The notes: generated by a model from the letters alone, not told the origin. A stretch of 64,000 nt of DNA from Euglena gracilis (GCA_039621445.1 CP154955.1:58149804-58213803); one strand, 5' to 3'. Shown: positions 45,351 through 59,948, counted from the stretch's first letter. A program made the numbers and translations.

Positions 45351-45898
45351 CACAACCGGGAAAGGGTTGTAAAGGCACGCCCAGGGCAGACATCGTGATG
45401 GCAGGATCACCATGCCAGAAGCCAACGGATCAGTATGGCACCGTGTACGATGGACATGCCCTTTCGACATGCAAGCATCTCGTCCGGAATGATCCCCTGG
45501 TCTTCCAGGACGGTCATCAGCTGCCTGAAGTGGACGGTTGCAAGGGCACGTAGAAGAGCGGGTTCCAACGGGATCGGACGCGAGTTGCGCAGCAGCTAGC
45601 AAAGCTCCTTCTTGCGCAACGGGAGTAGAAGCACAGTCCACAAGAGGTCGTCGGGCGGCACTTCAGCGTCAGGATGTGCTCGGTCTGCCAGAAGCCCCAG
45701 GGTCGACAACGGCAAGGCGGAGAGGAGTTGGCGGGGGAGGCCATCAAGAGCGCACGCGTCTGACCCCTTCCTCAGTGCCAGGCTCAGGTCTTTGATGGAG
45801 GGCAGAGGGACTTCCTGGTCGGAACCCATGGGGTGAAGGATCCCTCCGTGCAGCAGACTGCGGAAAAAATCGCCATCAAGACGCAACCGGGCATCCAC
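45351..45898 (-). pseudogene. RT gene copy 2: RT fingers, motifs 0 to 2
   Basis: ALDGLPRQLLSALP, then WTVLLLPLRKKELC, TAG, LLRNSRPIPLEPAL, then LDDPG-type sequence (here LEDQGIIPDEMLACRKG). The TAG is shared with copy 1 and sits in an otherwise conserved run. Cys codons here replace the extra stops of copy 1. The block ends at a GTGAGAGG donor-like site. Confidence 0.6.
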
Positions 45899-46196
45899 TA
45901 TCTGTTGGAAATGTCCCTGGCTTTGCGTGCACTACAGTGGGGCAGGGGTGAGACAAGGGCAGGCACATGTCTTCTTCCTCACTCACTAGACTCAGGGTTT
46001 CCGTTGTGGGGTAGACGAGCAGGTGTGTGATGAATTACGGTGTGATTTTGTGTGTGTTGGCGTGGGGTGGGGTTGTGGATATAGGCTTATGGTGTGGCGG
46101 CAGGCACAAGTGCACATGAGTGTTGGGGCGGGGCGGGGCGGGGCTGGGTGGGGGAATGAGGCGTCGGTGTATTAACAGGCACGCGTGCACACAAGT

Positions 46197-46216
46197 GTAT
46201 ATATATATATATATAT
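46197..46216. repeat. (TA)n microsatellite, short
   Basis: About 20 bases of TA repeats in the interval between RT and linker. Confidence 0.9.
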
Positions 46217-46702
46217 GTATGTTTAATTAGGTTTTTTTCCTATTGTTTTATTATGGTGGTGCGTTAAACTTTTAACGGTCAGGAGGATGTGGCGGGTGGG
46301 GGTCTGTATGGGCTGTTCACCCCTTTTAAGCTTACTCTGAATCGCTTTTATTCAATGATGTGAGGTTGGGGTGGGGCACCAGCCAATGAAGTTGCAGCAC
46401 GCGGCCGGATGTCATTCAGCGTGGCCTGTGGCTGTGGGGTGGGGTGGGTGTGGATCTTCAACTTCCGGGCTGTCTGACCCCATGATACCACGATGCCTGT
46501 TCTGACAGGAGACGCGCCTGCGTAGTACTGCAGCGGTGCGTAACTTTACTCGAGTGGGGCGTTCTTGGGATATTATATAACACACAAACCTCACGCGGAA
46601 AAAAAATGTAAACTTCATTCTTCGAGGCGTTGGTGTGGGTTCGCGGCATCGCTCTGACATGCTATGCTACTGCATTCCAGGGGTTTCCCTGAGCAGGGCA
46701 AA

Positions 46703-46711
46703 ATAAACAAA

Positions 46712-46750
<39 letters not shown>

Positions 46751-46840
46751 GTAAATAAATAAATAAATAAATACAAAAATAAAAACATACATAAATAAAT
46801 AAAAACAAAAATAAATAAAAAAATAAATAAACCATAAAAT
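46703..46840. repeat. (AAAT)n microsatellite
   Basis: About 138 bases of AAAT and variants; the copy 1 version is half as long. Confidence 0.9.
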
Positions 46841-47137
46841 ACTTTTCAAGGTTTGGCAAGCTCTTCAACGCACTGTGGGGGTTGGGGGGTTGGGATGGGT
46901 TGTAACAATTCCCTGCTGACCAGTGTTGCATTACCATGTCTGTAGGTTATTAGTATTTTTTTTTTTGGTGTGGGGGGTGGGGAAAATGCTTTGTATCCTG
47001 CAGGGTGGTATTTTATGTGATTTGCTGGGGCGCTACTGTACAGTGTGGCTTCCCTTCGTTCTTGTTTTCTCGGTGGGGTAGTGGGGTAAGGAAGAAACAA
47101 ATTCCCTTAGCGGTTCATGTGTGATGGGTGGGGGGGA

Positions 47138-47512
47138 CTAAGGCTGCCGTGGGGCTATGGTGCCTGTGAAATGGGGATGGCTGCCCGCTCGATATGTTTG
47201 ACGGGAGCCATCGAGATCCGCAGGCTGCCGACGGACCTCACCAAGGAATTCCAATGGTTCTGTGGGGAAGTGCTTGCCGTCGGCGCTGATCTGCGAGATG
47301 GTGGCTGCCTTGGGGGGTCGGAGACGTAATGAACGGGAGGTAAGGCCCGTGATGTCGTGCAGGCTGAAGACATCCGGCAGCTGGCGCAGCAGCTGCAAGA
47401 GGTCGTCTGGTGGGGGAGCCGGAGCCCCGCCTTGGCCAGGGTGAGCGGCCGGGAGGATGTAGGCCAGGGCCTGCCACAGCGCAGGAAGAAGAGCGTCAGC
47501 CGCCAAACCCAT
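47138..47512 (-). CDS. RT gene copy 2: linker between endonuclease and RT
   Basis: Intact 124-residue block matching 16144-16518. Confidence 0.6.
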   Translation of the reverse strand: MGLAADALLPALWQALAYILPAAHPGQGGAPAPPPDDLLQLLRQLPDVFSLHDITGLTSRSLRLRPPKAATISQISADGKHFPTEPLEFLGEVRRQPADLDGSRQTYRAGSHPHFTGTIAPRQP

Positions 47513-47851
47513 TTACGTTGGCAGACACCCACCGAGGTTGGAAGTTCAGGGCACATACAACAGCACACTAATTCCGGCTTAAACAGAACCAACCAGACAA
47601 AAAGAAGAGGAAAAGCACAACCAACCAAAAAGGCAAACAAAACCAACCCCTCCCCCCCCCAGAAAAAAAAACATTTCAACTGGGGCGAGGGGGACTAGGT
47701 TGTGTGGGAACGGCCGATTTGTGGTACACTCGTGCCCCTTGTTGGTCCGCTTCTAGATGGCATTGCAGATCGGGCGTGGAACGACCGGAAAACACTGGTT
47801 CAATTTTTGCCTCCCGAACAGCCATTCTATGGCTGCTGACAGATGGTAAAG

Positions 47852-48610
47852 CTATAATGCTTGAGGGAGAAGGGGTTTCACTGGGGGCCTGAACACACCC
47901 CAATGGAGGATGCAGTGCGAGGTCAGCGCCCCAACAGCAACCTGCTCAGGGGTTGCGTGCTGAAGCAACCATCGGGGAGCTGGCAGGGCCTTGCGGAGAA
48001 CAGGGGCAGCGACGAGCGTGAGGTCGACGATCAGCACCCGATGAGTGCACAGTCCTCGCATTGTGGAGGCTCGGGCGCGAGGGCACTGCAGCGTCGTGCT
48101 GAGGAGCACCCAGTCGATGGCTGTCTCGCTGACCTGCCCTTTGTTGTGAACCACATTGGTGGTCGGCCGCTCAGGATAAGGCACCCAGTAACCAGCCAGC
48201 AGCTGCTTACCCAGGGTGCAGCGCTGGAGCCAGGCAGAGGTCGGACCCCAGGTGTCGTTGAAGTCGCCCCCAACAATCGCAGCGATGCCTGGTTGTGACT
48301 GCAGGAAATCCTGCAGAGCGATGAGGCTGGAACGGCGACGCCTCGGCGGAAGCGAGGGTGGCAGGTGCAGAGACACCACAATGAGGTTGTGGAGTTTCTT
48401 CAGCGGGAGAAGTATTCCCAGGAAGTGGTCGTGCTCCTCCGTGGCAAGGGGGCTTTCCCCCTGAATCAGCCGACGGTGGACCAGGACACCCACTCCACCT
48501 GCCCGACGGGGGAGCGGGGACGGTTGGCTGCTTAGTTTGTCGGCGAATGTGTGGAGAGGGGTCTGGGAGCAACCTTTCCCTAGGTGGCTTTCCTCCACTT
48601 CTACAGATGC
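47852..48610 (-). CDS. RT gene copy 2: endonuclease, C-terminal half
   Basis: One open frame from a CATCTGTAG acceptor-like site holds GGVGVLVHRRLIQG, EEHDHFLGILLPL, VSLHLPPSLPPRRR, VGGDFNDTWGP, AIDWVLLS and CTHRVLIVDLTL. These are the catalytic Asn/Asp (GDFND), the middle Asp and the His region of EEP endonucleases. There are no stops, in contrast to copy 1. Confidence 0.75.
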   Translation of the reverse strand, partial: ASVEVEESHLGKGCSQTPLHTFADKLSSQPSPLPRRAGGVGVLVHRRLIQGESPLATEEHDHFLGILLPLKKLHNLIVVSLHLPPSLPPRRRRSSLIALQDFLQSQPGIAAIVGGDFNDTWGPTSAWLQRCTLGKQLLAGYWVPYPERPTTNVVHNKGQVSETAIDWVLLSTTLQCPRARASTMRGLCTHRVLIVDLTLVAAPVLRKALPAPRWLLQHATPEQVAVGALTSHCILHWGVFRPPVKPLLPQAL

Positions 48611-48850
48611 CATAATTACACCAGCCATGACGAGGCACGTTGGTAATTCTCCGTGCACATTAGTATTGCCATGTGTATGGTGTGTAGCCGAACTGCTGTG
48701 GATACCTTACGTGGTGGGGTAAGGTGAAGAGTCTATGGGGTCATGGTCTTCATTGGAGGGGTTCTGGGGTTGCTGAGGGATGGTGCTCTTTGTATTTTTT
48801 TTCTCGGGGGATTCGCTCTGTTGAGGGGGGCTTCGGTTCAACAACTGCGT

Positions 48851-49495
48851 TCAATGGGGGAGGATGTCAAGCCCACAACCGAACGACCACCATGCGGCCA
48901 GAAAAAGTGGGAGATCCTGCGGGTGCACCTCGCAGGCGACCTCCTGCAGCAAGATGATATCTGCGTCAGCGAGGGTCAAGATGCGGAACAGCATTGGTAG
49001 CTTGTCCCGGAGGCCTCCACAGTTGATGCTCAGCACGCGGAGTTGAGGCTGGTTGACTGAGTGGAGGCTGAGGGACAGGTCCAGTGGGCGGTGGTGCTGC
49101 TGAAAGTGGGTGGAAGCTGCCGCAGGGGGAGGATGGGGGACAGCAGGTACCGGATTGCAGCCCTTGGCCAAGGTGTTTAGGAGAAGAACACCTTGATGAG
49201 GTTGATCCCAGAGAGAGGTGCAGGACTGCACGACGGCAGCACGCCGTGGGCGTTGGGTCAGGCCCGTGAGGCCCAGACAGATCGGCAGGTGAAAGCCGGA
49301 GGATGGGCTGCTGATGGAGATCATCAAATCGAATAGGTTATGGCCAGGAGCCGACATTGGCAGGAAACCGGGGGGGGGCGGGGGGCTTGTACCCTCCTTC
49401 TCCTGTCCGAACCGCTTATCAAAAGTGGTGTAATGGTGTAATAATTGCTTCATGCTGTATATTGAAGAATCATACGGGAGAATCATTTCTCTCAT
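48851..49495 (-). CDS. RT gene copy 2: endonuclease, N-terminal half
   Basis: This 214-residue frame carries upstream KRFGQEKEGTS and PMSAPGHNLFDLM, then LRVLSINCGGLRDKL and ADIILLQEVACE. It reads straight through the point (49262-49270) where copy 1 is inverted. The catalytic Glu after ILLQ is present. It ends near WWSFGCG, where an intron is expected before the second half. Confidence 0.75.
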   Translation of the reverse strand: MREMILPYDSSIYSMKQLLHHYTTFDKRFGQEKEGTSPPPPPGFLPMSAPGHNLFDLMISISSPSSGFHLPICLGLTGLTQRPRRAAVVQSCTSLWDQPHQGVLLLNTLAKGCNPVPAVPHPPPAAASTHFQQHHRPLDLSLSLHSVNQPQLRVLSINCGGLRDKLPMLFRILTLADADIILLQEVACEVHPQDLPLFLAAWWSFGCGLDILPH

Positions 49496-49778
49496 TATGC
49501 ATAATGCATTTAAAATTTTTGGTATTTTCCTTGTTGAATAAGACTATTGTTTGTATTCTCCCGTTTCATTTGTGATGCCAATCATGAGGCGTCTGATTCG
49601 GGGGGGAGCCGGTGAACCCCTGTCCATAGCACAGGCAATGCGGACAGCGAGTGGCCTGGGCAATATAAACCACACTCGCTGACCTCCTGGTTTGCAGAAG
49701 CTGGCCTGCGGATGTGCTGTTGTAATACAAGGGAACCGGTGGTGGGAAGAGTGTGGCTTCGTTGCTAACGGCACTCAC

Positions 49779-50040
49779 CCAAAAGAATGTGACACTGTCC
49801 GGGCCGAACTAGGGTGGGGTAGGGCATGACGATGGCGACCACCGGTTGCAAGTTGACCGAAGCGTGCTCAGCCACCGCATCAGGAAGTACACAAAATACA
49901 GCTGCAGTTCTGGTGGGTACAGCTGCAGGGGGTTGAGTGCGGGTACAAGACCGTGAACTCTGGACAGCGATGAGGTCAGGAACTCCAATCTTTCGAGAGA
50001 GGGTACCCAATAGGTTTGGTGCAAGGAATTGAGTGGGCAT
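49779..50040 (-). CDS. RT gene copy 2: exon upstream of the endonuclease
   Basis: NLLGTLSRKIGVPDLI ... VVAIVMPYPTLVRPGQ and HILLG, followed by GTGAGTGCC, a canonical donor at 49778. The same exon is on the opposite strand in copy 1 (18750-19013). The family is unknown. The matching frame at 49809-50069 is also open but lacks a splice-site fit. Confidence 0.5.
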
Positions 50041-50875
50041 GTTGGTTGATTGGCAGCGTGTGAAAGCACTGGGTCACAAAACTTACTTCAGGATCTCAGC
50101 TAATTGGCCGAGGCTGGTGCTATGATCCTATCAGGTTTGTCTGAATACCTTGAGAAAAGGGTTTCACCATTCCTACAACCTGTTGCATTGTCTACTGCCC
50201 TGGTCTGCCATTCAAATTGCCACTAACGATGTCTACTTCACTTCACTTCACAAGCAAGGGGGGGTATGTCATCTGGCACACACCCGAGCGAGAGGGAGTA
50301 CAGTGGTGCACAGCACACAGATATGGCGTCCCAGAATCCCGTGGGTAGGGCCTGGGGGGGGCTCACTGAGTGATGTGCTGCTGAGTGACTCCCACTGGTC
50401 CCAACATGACTGAATGGCTGTGAGGTTCTGCAGGATGGCAGTGTGGTGAGGAGAGGGCTGTACAAGGAACACCGCGGCCTTGGACATGCTGAAATTGACC
50501 CATCCGGGGGGAGGGGGCCATAAGAAAACTTTTAGTGTCTGGGCAGGCAAGCAGTACTCACAGCGGGGGAGGGGGAGGGCTGGACAGTCAGTGGGTCCAA
50601 AATAGAATTGGCACTCGGGGGGGGGGGTTCCAGCGCCGTCCTTGCTAGTGTCAGGTGCCATGCCCTCATTTGTCATCACATGTCAGGTGCCATGCCGTAC
50701 TGTACCCCCAAGTGGGGGCCAGATCACACTGCGTTAGAAAGTTAGCCCTGGCAGGCGCCCCTATATGCGGTGGGGTCTACGTCACTTTAAATTCAGCCTG
50801 GTCTCCACCGCCGAGGACGGGCATTCCACACCGGGGGGTAGGAACCATGGGAGTCACAGGGGACCCTTACGGCCC

Positions 50876-51255
50876 CCCGGAACAGCTCGTGTTGAGCTCC
50901 ATCTCAGCGGTTCTGTTCGTGTGGTACGTGGGGGGCTGCGGGGACGGAGCGGTGGCGGTGGTTGCCGACGTGGAGGACTGCGTCTGGGCTGCGGGGGGGA
51001 GGATGGGCGAGTGGGGGGGGTCCTTCGCCGAGCACATTGAGGGGATGGGCGACGGTGGGGCCTGGGGCTCGGAGATCGGGACCGTCTCCTCCCTGACCGG
51101 TCGCTTTGGGGTAGCTCAGAGTGGTGTTGTAGCCGGAGAATTACTTTCCACGGGAACAATGGGAGAGCTCTATTCTGCACCTCTTGTCCTTGGGGCTGGT
51201 GGATGGGGGAGTTTTGTGATGGTGCAGATGGCACAGAAAGACGGAGGCGCATAAT
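50876..51255 (-). pseudogene. RT gene copy 2: exon S
   Basis: Matches 20094-20462, with a TAA in the conserved FRGK-x-FSG segment and an indel downstream that shifts the frame. The GTAAGG donor is kept. Confidence 0.5.
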
Positions 51256-51542
51256 TGCACTTGGGGAGGTCGATATCGAATCCTTGGCCCCTTCAACCAA
51301 GCAACACTCGGGTAGGAATTCAGTTTCTTGGCTTACACAAAAAAAAATAAAACAAATACAAAGAGGGGGAGGGGCGGGCTAACACTGTGAAGGGAAATAG
51401 CTGTGTGGTATCCTTGAGCCCTGGCCTCAACAGCATTGACAGGGGAGAATTTTTACACCATTTCGTTCCCAGCCATGACCGAGGTCGGCCCACGGCTTTG
51501 AATTTTTTTTATTGGTACAAGGACGGTCCTCAGGGTTGGTCC

Positions 51543-51890
51543 TTAAAGAGGGGGAACGGTAAAAGGAAGCAACTGTCCCTTATGGGCCGCCTCAAACTCG
51601 CTGGTGGGCCGCACAGGGGGTGGATGAGGGACTGGCTGTTGACGTTGAACCGGGGTTCCGTCCGATCGGCGGTCTGTGATCCCGAATGACAACCCGCTGG
51701 GGAGGCTGATGTCGATGGAGGAGGAAGTCCCCGCTAATAATGTCCAAAGGTGGCGCGGTGCTTCAGTGTACCAAAAGCCCCTTCTCACTGCAGCCGCCCC
51801 CACTGATGTTGTAGGGCCAAGATGCTGGTGCAGCGCGGCAGCTACCTCCTCTGCGGGGAGGCCCCCCAGGCGATAAACCCGGAGATACAC
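51543..51890 (-). CDS. RT gene copy 2: conserved 115-residue upstream block
   Basis: VYLRVYRLGGLPAEEVAAAL ... SIDISLPSGLSFGITD. Intact and highly similar to 20757-21104. Confidence 0.55.
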   Translation of the reverse strand: MYLRVYRLGGLPAEEVAAALHQHLGPTTSVGAAAVRRGFWYTEAPRHLWTLLAGTSSSIDISLPSGLSFGITDRRSDGTPVQRQQPVPHPPPVRPTSEFEAAHKGQLLPFTVPPL

Positions 51891-52148
51891 CGTATCCTGG
51901 GTGGGTGTAGGCTGGGAGGGATGTGTGAGATATGTGTTCTTTGCAGTTTATTGTCTTGTCAGCATGGGGGATCATCGGCCCCTCTCCCGTGTATTCCCTG
52001 TCTTTCTCATTATCGTGTCAATCGCCTGCAGGTCTCCATTAAAAGGCGTTCATCCTGTTCACTAGATGTGATGCTGGTGGTCAGCGAAGGTTTGATGTAC
52101 GTTGGTAGCCATTGGACATGAAAAAGGGGGGTCCGAAAAATTTCAGCC

Positions 52149-52436
52149 TCAACCACAGGTGCCCGGGCTGCCAGGGACAGCCAGAGATGGTGTCACTGGA
52201 GTCAGATTCGGGAGTGTCTTGGCGATGTCTGGCGGCGGAGCTGTCCGCGGGGCAGGAGGTGTGGTTGTCGGAGTAGCCGACAATGGGTGTGGTGCTGGGA
52301 GCATCGGAGCTGGTGTCCCTGGGTCTGAAGCGGAGCAGCGCTTGATGACCACAGCCACTGGCCAGTCGCTATCATTTGCTGGTAGGTGGAAGTGGGTTAA
52401 AGATTGATAGGAGACTACGAGGCTGTTTGGTAACAA
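52149..52436 (-). CDS. RT gene copy 2: Pro-rich upstream block
   Basis: SYQSLTHFHLPANDSDWPVA then a Pro/Thr/Ala-rich stretch in one frame. Copy 1 has a one-base insertion here. Confidence 0.5.
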   Translation of the reverse strand: MLPNSLVVSYQSLTHFHLPANDSDWPVAVVIKRCSASDPGTPAPMLPAPHPLSATPTTTPPAPRTAPPPDIAKTLPNLTPVTPSLAVPGSPGTCG

Positions 52437-52589
52437 TTCCAGGAACGGAGAGCGTCATTACCTTGCTCATTTTACACTGGGGCATGTTTGCGTGTTCTTA
52501 ACTTTTCTTTAATAGAAAACAAAATTGGTGAAACTGCTTCATTTTCAATTCGAAAAACAACAAAACAAACAAAAACAAAACAAAACAAG

Positions 52590-53074
52590 CTGGGTGTCAG
52601 GTAGTCATAGTAGTTGCGACATGCTTGTGCGCTAGCGATGCTCTGGTCTGCTGACACGGGGGGTAGGGAGGTGGAGAACCACGAGAGTAAGGGGTCCTTG
52701 GGCGCCAGGTGCGAGCGGGCGATAGCCTCCAGTGCTGTTAAGGCGCCGCCGAGTGGGGTCTCTAGGACCGCATGCGCTAGCCCTGCCCACAGTGCATGCC
52801 GATCCCGCGCCGTAGCCAGCGTCAGGTGGGTTTCTCGTGAGACGTGCTGGAGGGCCATTGCCAGCCCCAGGCCCTTCTCGTGCAATAATGTCAGGTCTGG
52901 GGCCGATGTAATCCAGCCCCTGAGCCGCAGGTACACCTCCTTCCGCGGCTGGTCGTCTGGGTCCTCCCCACCCTGGGTGGTGCTCAGGTCCTCCCGCCAG
53001 GTGCTCAGCAGGGCCACCACTCGATCCGTATCTTGGCACAGATATGGACTGGACACTCGGAAAGCTGCTTGCAC
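52590..53074 (-). CDS. RT gene copy 2: upstream helical block
   Basis: QAAFRVSSPYLCQDTDRVVA ... LGLAMALQHVSRETHLTLAT ... QACRNYYDYLTP. Open throughout, whereas copy 1 has a TGA. Confidence 0.55.
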
Positions 53075-53479
53075 TATGACCCATCAAGACACAAAGACCA
53101 TTGATGTGTTTTTTTTTCGAGGATGGTTGTGTGCCCCGTGAAGCCGTAATGTCAACAAGAAGGGAAAGAAAGAGAAAGGGAAAAAAAAAGGGAAAAAAAG
53201 ATCGACGGGGACAGATGTTGGAGTGAGTGTGGGTGAAGGGGCCGTAAAAGGGTGCAAAGAGGAGAAGACTTGTAAATTCTTCAATGTTGCACGCTTCATT
53301 TAGTACAAACAAGTGGAGGAATATACGCTCGCTACCTTGAAGCCATGGCCCAGATAATGATACAGGGCTTTGTTCATTTCTGGGGGCTGGGGTTTGCCTT
53401 TTGTTTCTGGGTTGGGCTGTGATACAGGTGCTGACTCAGAAATACACCTGACTTAGAAATCCACCTGGCCTCCCACTGT

Positions 53480-53900
53480 TGAGGGGTTATAGTGAGCGTT
53501 GCGAGTTCCTCCCCTGTCTTGATTTCTGGCAGGACGCGGACCAGACGTTGCGCATGGTCGAGGCCCACCAGCAAATAGCCAAGGTTCACACATGCCTCCT
53601 CCACCCGGTCAGCGGGGAGCTCGCGAGCTAGGGCGCCACACCGGCGTAGCTCATCAGCAAACGCCTTGTGCTTGTGCATGTCGGGTAGCGGTGGGCTTTG
53701 GAGAGTTGGGGCATGTCGAGGGAGACGTTCAGGAAGAGGCCGGGGACGTTGCAGGGCCACCATCTGGGACATGGTACGGGTTGGAGTGGGTCGGATGGGG
53801 GTGGGGAGGGGTAGGGGTCTGGGGGTTTCAGGTGGGCCGTGGGGTCTGGCTGGGGGTTGCTGGTACGGGGAAAAGAAGTTTCTCTCCGCCGGCGACCGCA
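53480..53900 (-). CDS. RT gene copy 2: upstream block with VEEACVNLGYLLVGLDH
   Basis: Pro-rich start, then KAFADELRRCGALARELP and VEEACVNLGYLLVGLDH. Intact, ending at a CAG-GTGGAT donor candidate. Confidence 0.5.
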
Positions 53901-54439
53901 ACGACAGATCGGGACCTCCGGCCTCTGAGGTGACCAATGGGAGCTGGGGGAGGTGTGGGGATGGGGTGGCGATGGCATTGCGAGTCAGGGTGTGCTGGTC
54001 GATTGACGCCCGAATCCACGTTTGGGGACACGACAGTGACATCCCGAGAGTTGTCAGACGCCCCAACAGCAGGGGGCAGCAGGGCGTTACATACAGGATT
54101 TGCATTTAATTGAGACCAGGGGAGGATGCTGTGTAAATTGTCCCCGAGGATTACTTATCTCTATCTATGGGGGGCTAGGGCTGCCTTGCTGGTAGATTTG
54201 GGGGGTACGAAAGCTTCTTTCCGTGACCCTGCAATATCCACAACTGGAGGTTTTTTTTAAAAAGAATTATTATTTTGGGTATCACACTCGTCATAGCCGT
54301 TGACAGCAATACATGAGTGGGGGGCGAACACCACAATTTCTCATATTTGGGGGCCAAAAGTACCTAGACACTATTGACGGCAAAACATAAGTTGGGGACT
54401 AACACCGCAATTTCTCGTATTTGGGGACACAATTGTCTA

Positions 54440-54690
54440 GACACTGTTACGCGGATACAAAGCGCTCTGGGTGTGGGGTGCACGGTGTTCTCAGGATCCA
54501 AAGTACATGATGGGAGGTCGGCCGGGAGCAGCTCGGTGGAGGGGCGCGGCGTCCTCTCAGGGGTGGTGAGGTGCTCGGGGATGGTTGTCTGTAGCCCGCG
54601 ACGGTGTGGTGCAATAGACTTGTGCAGGGCCACGGCTGCACCTCTAAGTGTTGTGACGGGGCAGGTCTGCCAGCTTGCCTTCCCCATCAA
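54440..54690 (-). CDS. RT gene copy 2: upstream block with VTTLRGAAVALHKSI
   Basis: VTTLRGAAVALHKSIAPHRR and CTLDPENTVH as in 23590-23861. The start is shortened by an indel. Confidence 0.45.
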
Positions 54691-54959
54691 GACATGGTGC
54701 CCATGACATGGCTAAACCGTTGTGGGAGGCATATGCCAGATATGCAGCATACCAAGGCAGCCCAAGAGTGCGTTGGGTTGGGGGGCTGGGGTAGGGGGGT
54801 AGTGCTAGAATTGTGTTTTGTTTCGTGAATTATTTTTCAAGTGGAGATAATATAGACCAATTTTCCCAACTTAAGAACGCCGTTTGAAAGTAGAGATTTA
54901 GGGGAATTGCTCACAGCTAGTCACATGCGATAGGGGGAGGGGGGGTGGCAACTAGTTAA

Positions 54960-55290
54960 TCACTCGTGGGCTTGTAGAACCATAGGATGGCCATGGTTTT
55001 GTCATTCTTTGGGGCGGGGATGGCCTGGCCTGAGAGGAAGCCCAGGACGGCCCGTCGGTCAGCTCGCGCCGCCAGGCTTAGCTTCTCCGCCCCCGGAGCC
55101 TACTGGTAGTGATCTATGATGGCAGCTAGCAGGATATCACAAGTCTCATCGTCATGGGCACTCCCACGCAGCTCTCTGGCCAGTTGTTCCGCCGATACCC
55201 AGAGGTACTCCGGGTACGTCGACTGCAGCAGCTCCAGGTCGGGCTTCCTCAGGTTCCCCCTCAAGACGCTAAACCACAGCCCGAAGCTGC
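54960..55290 (-). pseudogene. RT gene copy 2: upstream block with nonsense codon
   Basis: Matches 24107-24430. A TAG stands where copy 1 has TGG (after HYQ); otherwise the frame is preserved to KTMAILWFYKPTSD. Confidence 0.45.
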
Positions 55291-55537
55291 TGCCGGCACA
55301 GATGTGATCCTAGTCATGATGGGAATCGGAACCTCCATCCGCCGTTGTTTTGAACGTATAAATTCAAGGGATTGGCATTTTCCCACAGAAATTGAGTCGC
55401 GCTGTCAAGAGTATCAGAATTTCCTACTATTACATTGCTCCGTTGTGATGAGGACCTGCTGGGTCTAATTTGGGAATGGGACTCGGAAATAATCTGATCC
55501 TGTGGGGTGTAGCTCGCTAACTTTCAAACTTTCAATA

Positions 55538-55771
55538 TCAATTCGCCTGTAGTCGCTTTCCATTGGGTTTCAGTGACTGCACCGTACCGGGTATCAGTAT
55601 TTGCTTCAACGTCAGGGGGACACATCTATGAGTGAGGACGCTTCCTCCTACTCTTACACCGGGAACTTCGGCAAGAGTCGGACCGTGGACGACGACAGCA
55701 GTGAGATGTTGATCCTCGGCCAGGCCCAGGTGGGTGACAGCAGAGACGAGGTGCCCGTACTCTTCCATCAT
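55538..55771 (-). CDS. RT gene copy 2: upstream block
   Basis: MMEEYGHLVSAVTHLGLAED ... TLKQILIPGTVQ, matching 24706-24975. Confidence 0.5.
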   Translation of the reverse strand: MMEEYGHLVSAVTHLGLAEDQHLTAVVVHGPTLAEVPGVRVGGSVLTHRCVPLTLKQILIPGTVQSLKPNGKRLQAN

Positions 55772-56719
55772 CGCCTGCTGCTCCAGGGGGTCAGCCTCCG
55801 AAAGTCATCCGGTTCCTGCAAGCTGGGGGTCTACTGTTGTGGTAACAAGCGGCACCATTATCATACTTAGCAGCTTTCCCAAACCTGTTTGAGGGCAGAT
55901 GCTAGAACTAATTTTTTTTATTATAAATACTGGCTGCCATTTTTTTTATTTTTTTATTTTTTTATTTATTTATTTTTTTAACACGCGTGGTTGGGGTTAA
56001 CAGTGCTCGTCTGTTGCACGGTTCATATTGAACACCTGGAATGTCTTGATGGAGCAGATAGCCAGGGTAAATCCCAACTCTGTTCAACCCACTACGAAAT
56101 TGACTGGCCCTCAGCCTGGACCTTGGCCTGCTCCAGGTTGAGGAGGCTCTCCTTGGGTCAGTGAGGGATCCCAATCCACTGGGTTGTGCACTGACATGGT
56201 GGTGTTGGGGATGATGCCTGCGGCAGGAACATGGCGAGCGAGTGGTACATAATGAACACCTCCCCGGAGGAGCCCAGGGAGGGTTGGAGAACTCCATTAC
56301 CAAACATTCCAACCAGCATAGAGGATATTATCCCTAGGCCCTTGGGGAGAAAAAAATGCGCCTTTCACTTTGTGACCGTGTCTTAAATCTTTTGATACCT
56401 TGAGCTCTCTTGCGAGGCTGTATGGCCAATGAAGAATACTGGTGAGCTTTCAGCCAAGATGAAGACTTAGGAATAAAGTGGAGGTGGGTTTACTGCAAAT
56501 TGTGGTGTTGTGAGAGGCGTGTGAGTATGTAGTGGTGTGTGTCACCGTTTATTCGCTGGCCATTCATCAATGGGGCTGTGCGTCATTGCTTTCGGCCAGC
56601 CTACCATCAAATGTTTTTTTTTCTTCAAAAAGTCCCATGCCTACAATTGTCAGAAAGGTGGTTCGCTGCAGGGAAAGGGTGCGCACGACACGGTCACATG
56701 TCCTCGCTGTGGGTAGGGA

Positions 56720-56960
56720 TTATGCTACACGGGGGGGCCATTCTAGCGATGGTTGTTGGGGTTGAGTTCCTGGAAGTGGGGGGGACATTGGCTGTGTGTC
56801 TCGTAAGAAAAGTCTTACCGCCTTGCTCGATGCTCTTGAGGGGGGGATGTTCCACGGAGCAACGAAAAAGACTAGCGCCATGATCATTGATGCATATGGC
56901 TTGGGGCAAGCGGCGGCCTGCTCTGCTATACACCAAGGTGCCTCAGGTGGGTCCTGATCC
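56720..56960 (-). CDS. RT gene copy 2: most upstream conserved block
   Basis: ASMIMALVFFVAPWNIPP ... VRLFLRDTQPMSPPLPG, matching 25890-26090. Confidence 0.35.
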
Positions 56961-57037
56961 TTTTTTATTGATGTGGGACAGAGGATTGTGGGCACGATCC
57001 TCACAGTTTGCTGAAAGAGGTTCAGCCAGCTCGGTGT

Positions 57038-57265
57038 GGGGTCGGTGTCGTAGAAATCGATCCATCTCTCAACAGGGGAGGGGCAGGAGGGTGGGGACAG
57101 CGTTGTTGAGCTCGATCCACCTTTCAACGGGGGAGAGGCAGGAGGGTGGGGCTGGCGTCGTTGGGCTCGATCCACCTTTCAACGGGGGAGGGGCGGGAGG
57201 GCGGGGCCGGCGTCGTTGGGATCTACCTACCTTTCGACTGGGGAGAGGCCGGGAGAGTGGTGCCG
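57038..57265. repeat. Minisatellite, ~58 bp unit, about four units
   Basis: Same unit as 26146-26410, one unit fewer. Confidence 0.8.
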
Positions 57266-57352
57266 GGTTCGGGGGTATAGGGGATTTCAGGAAGATTTTT
57301 TTTAAAAAAATCCCCGGGTGCCATCGCATAGTGCGCATTCTACACACTGGGT

Positions 57353-59948
<2,596 letters not shown>

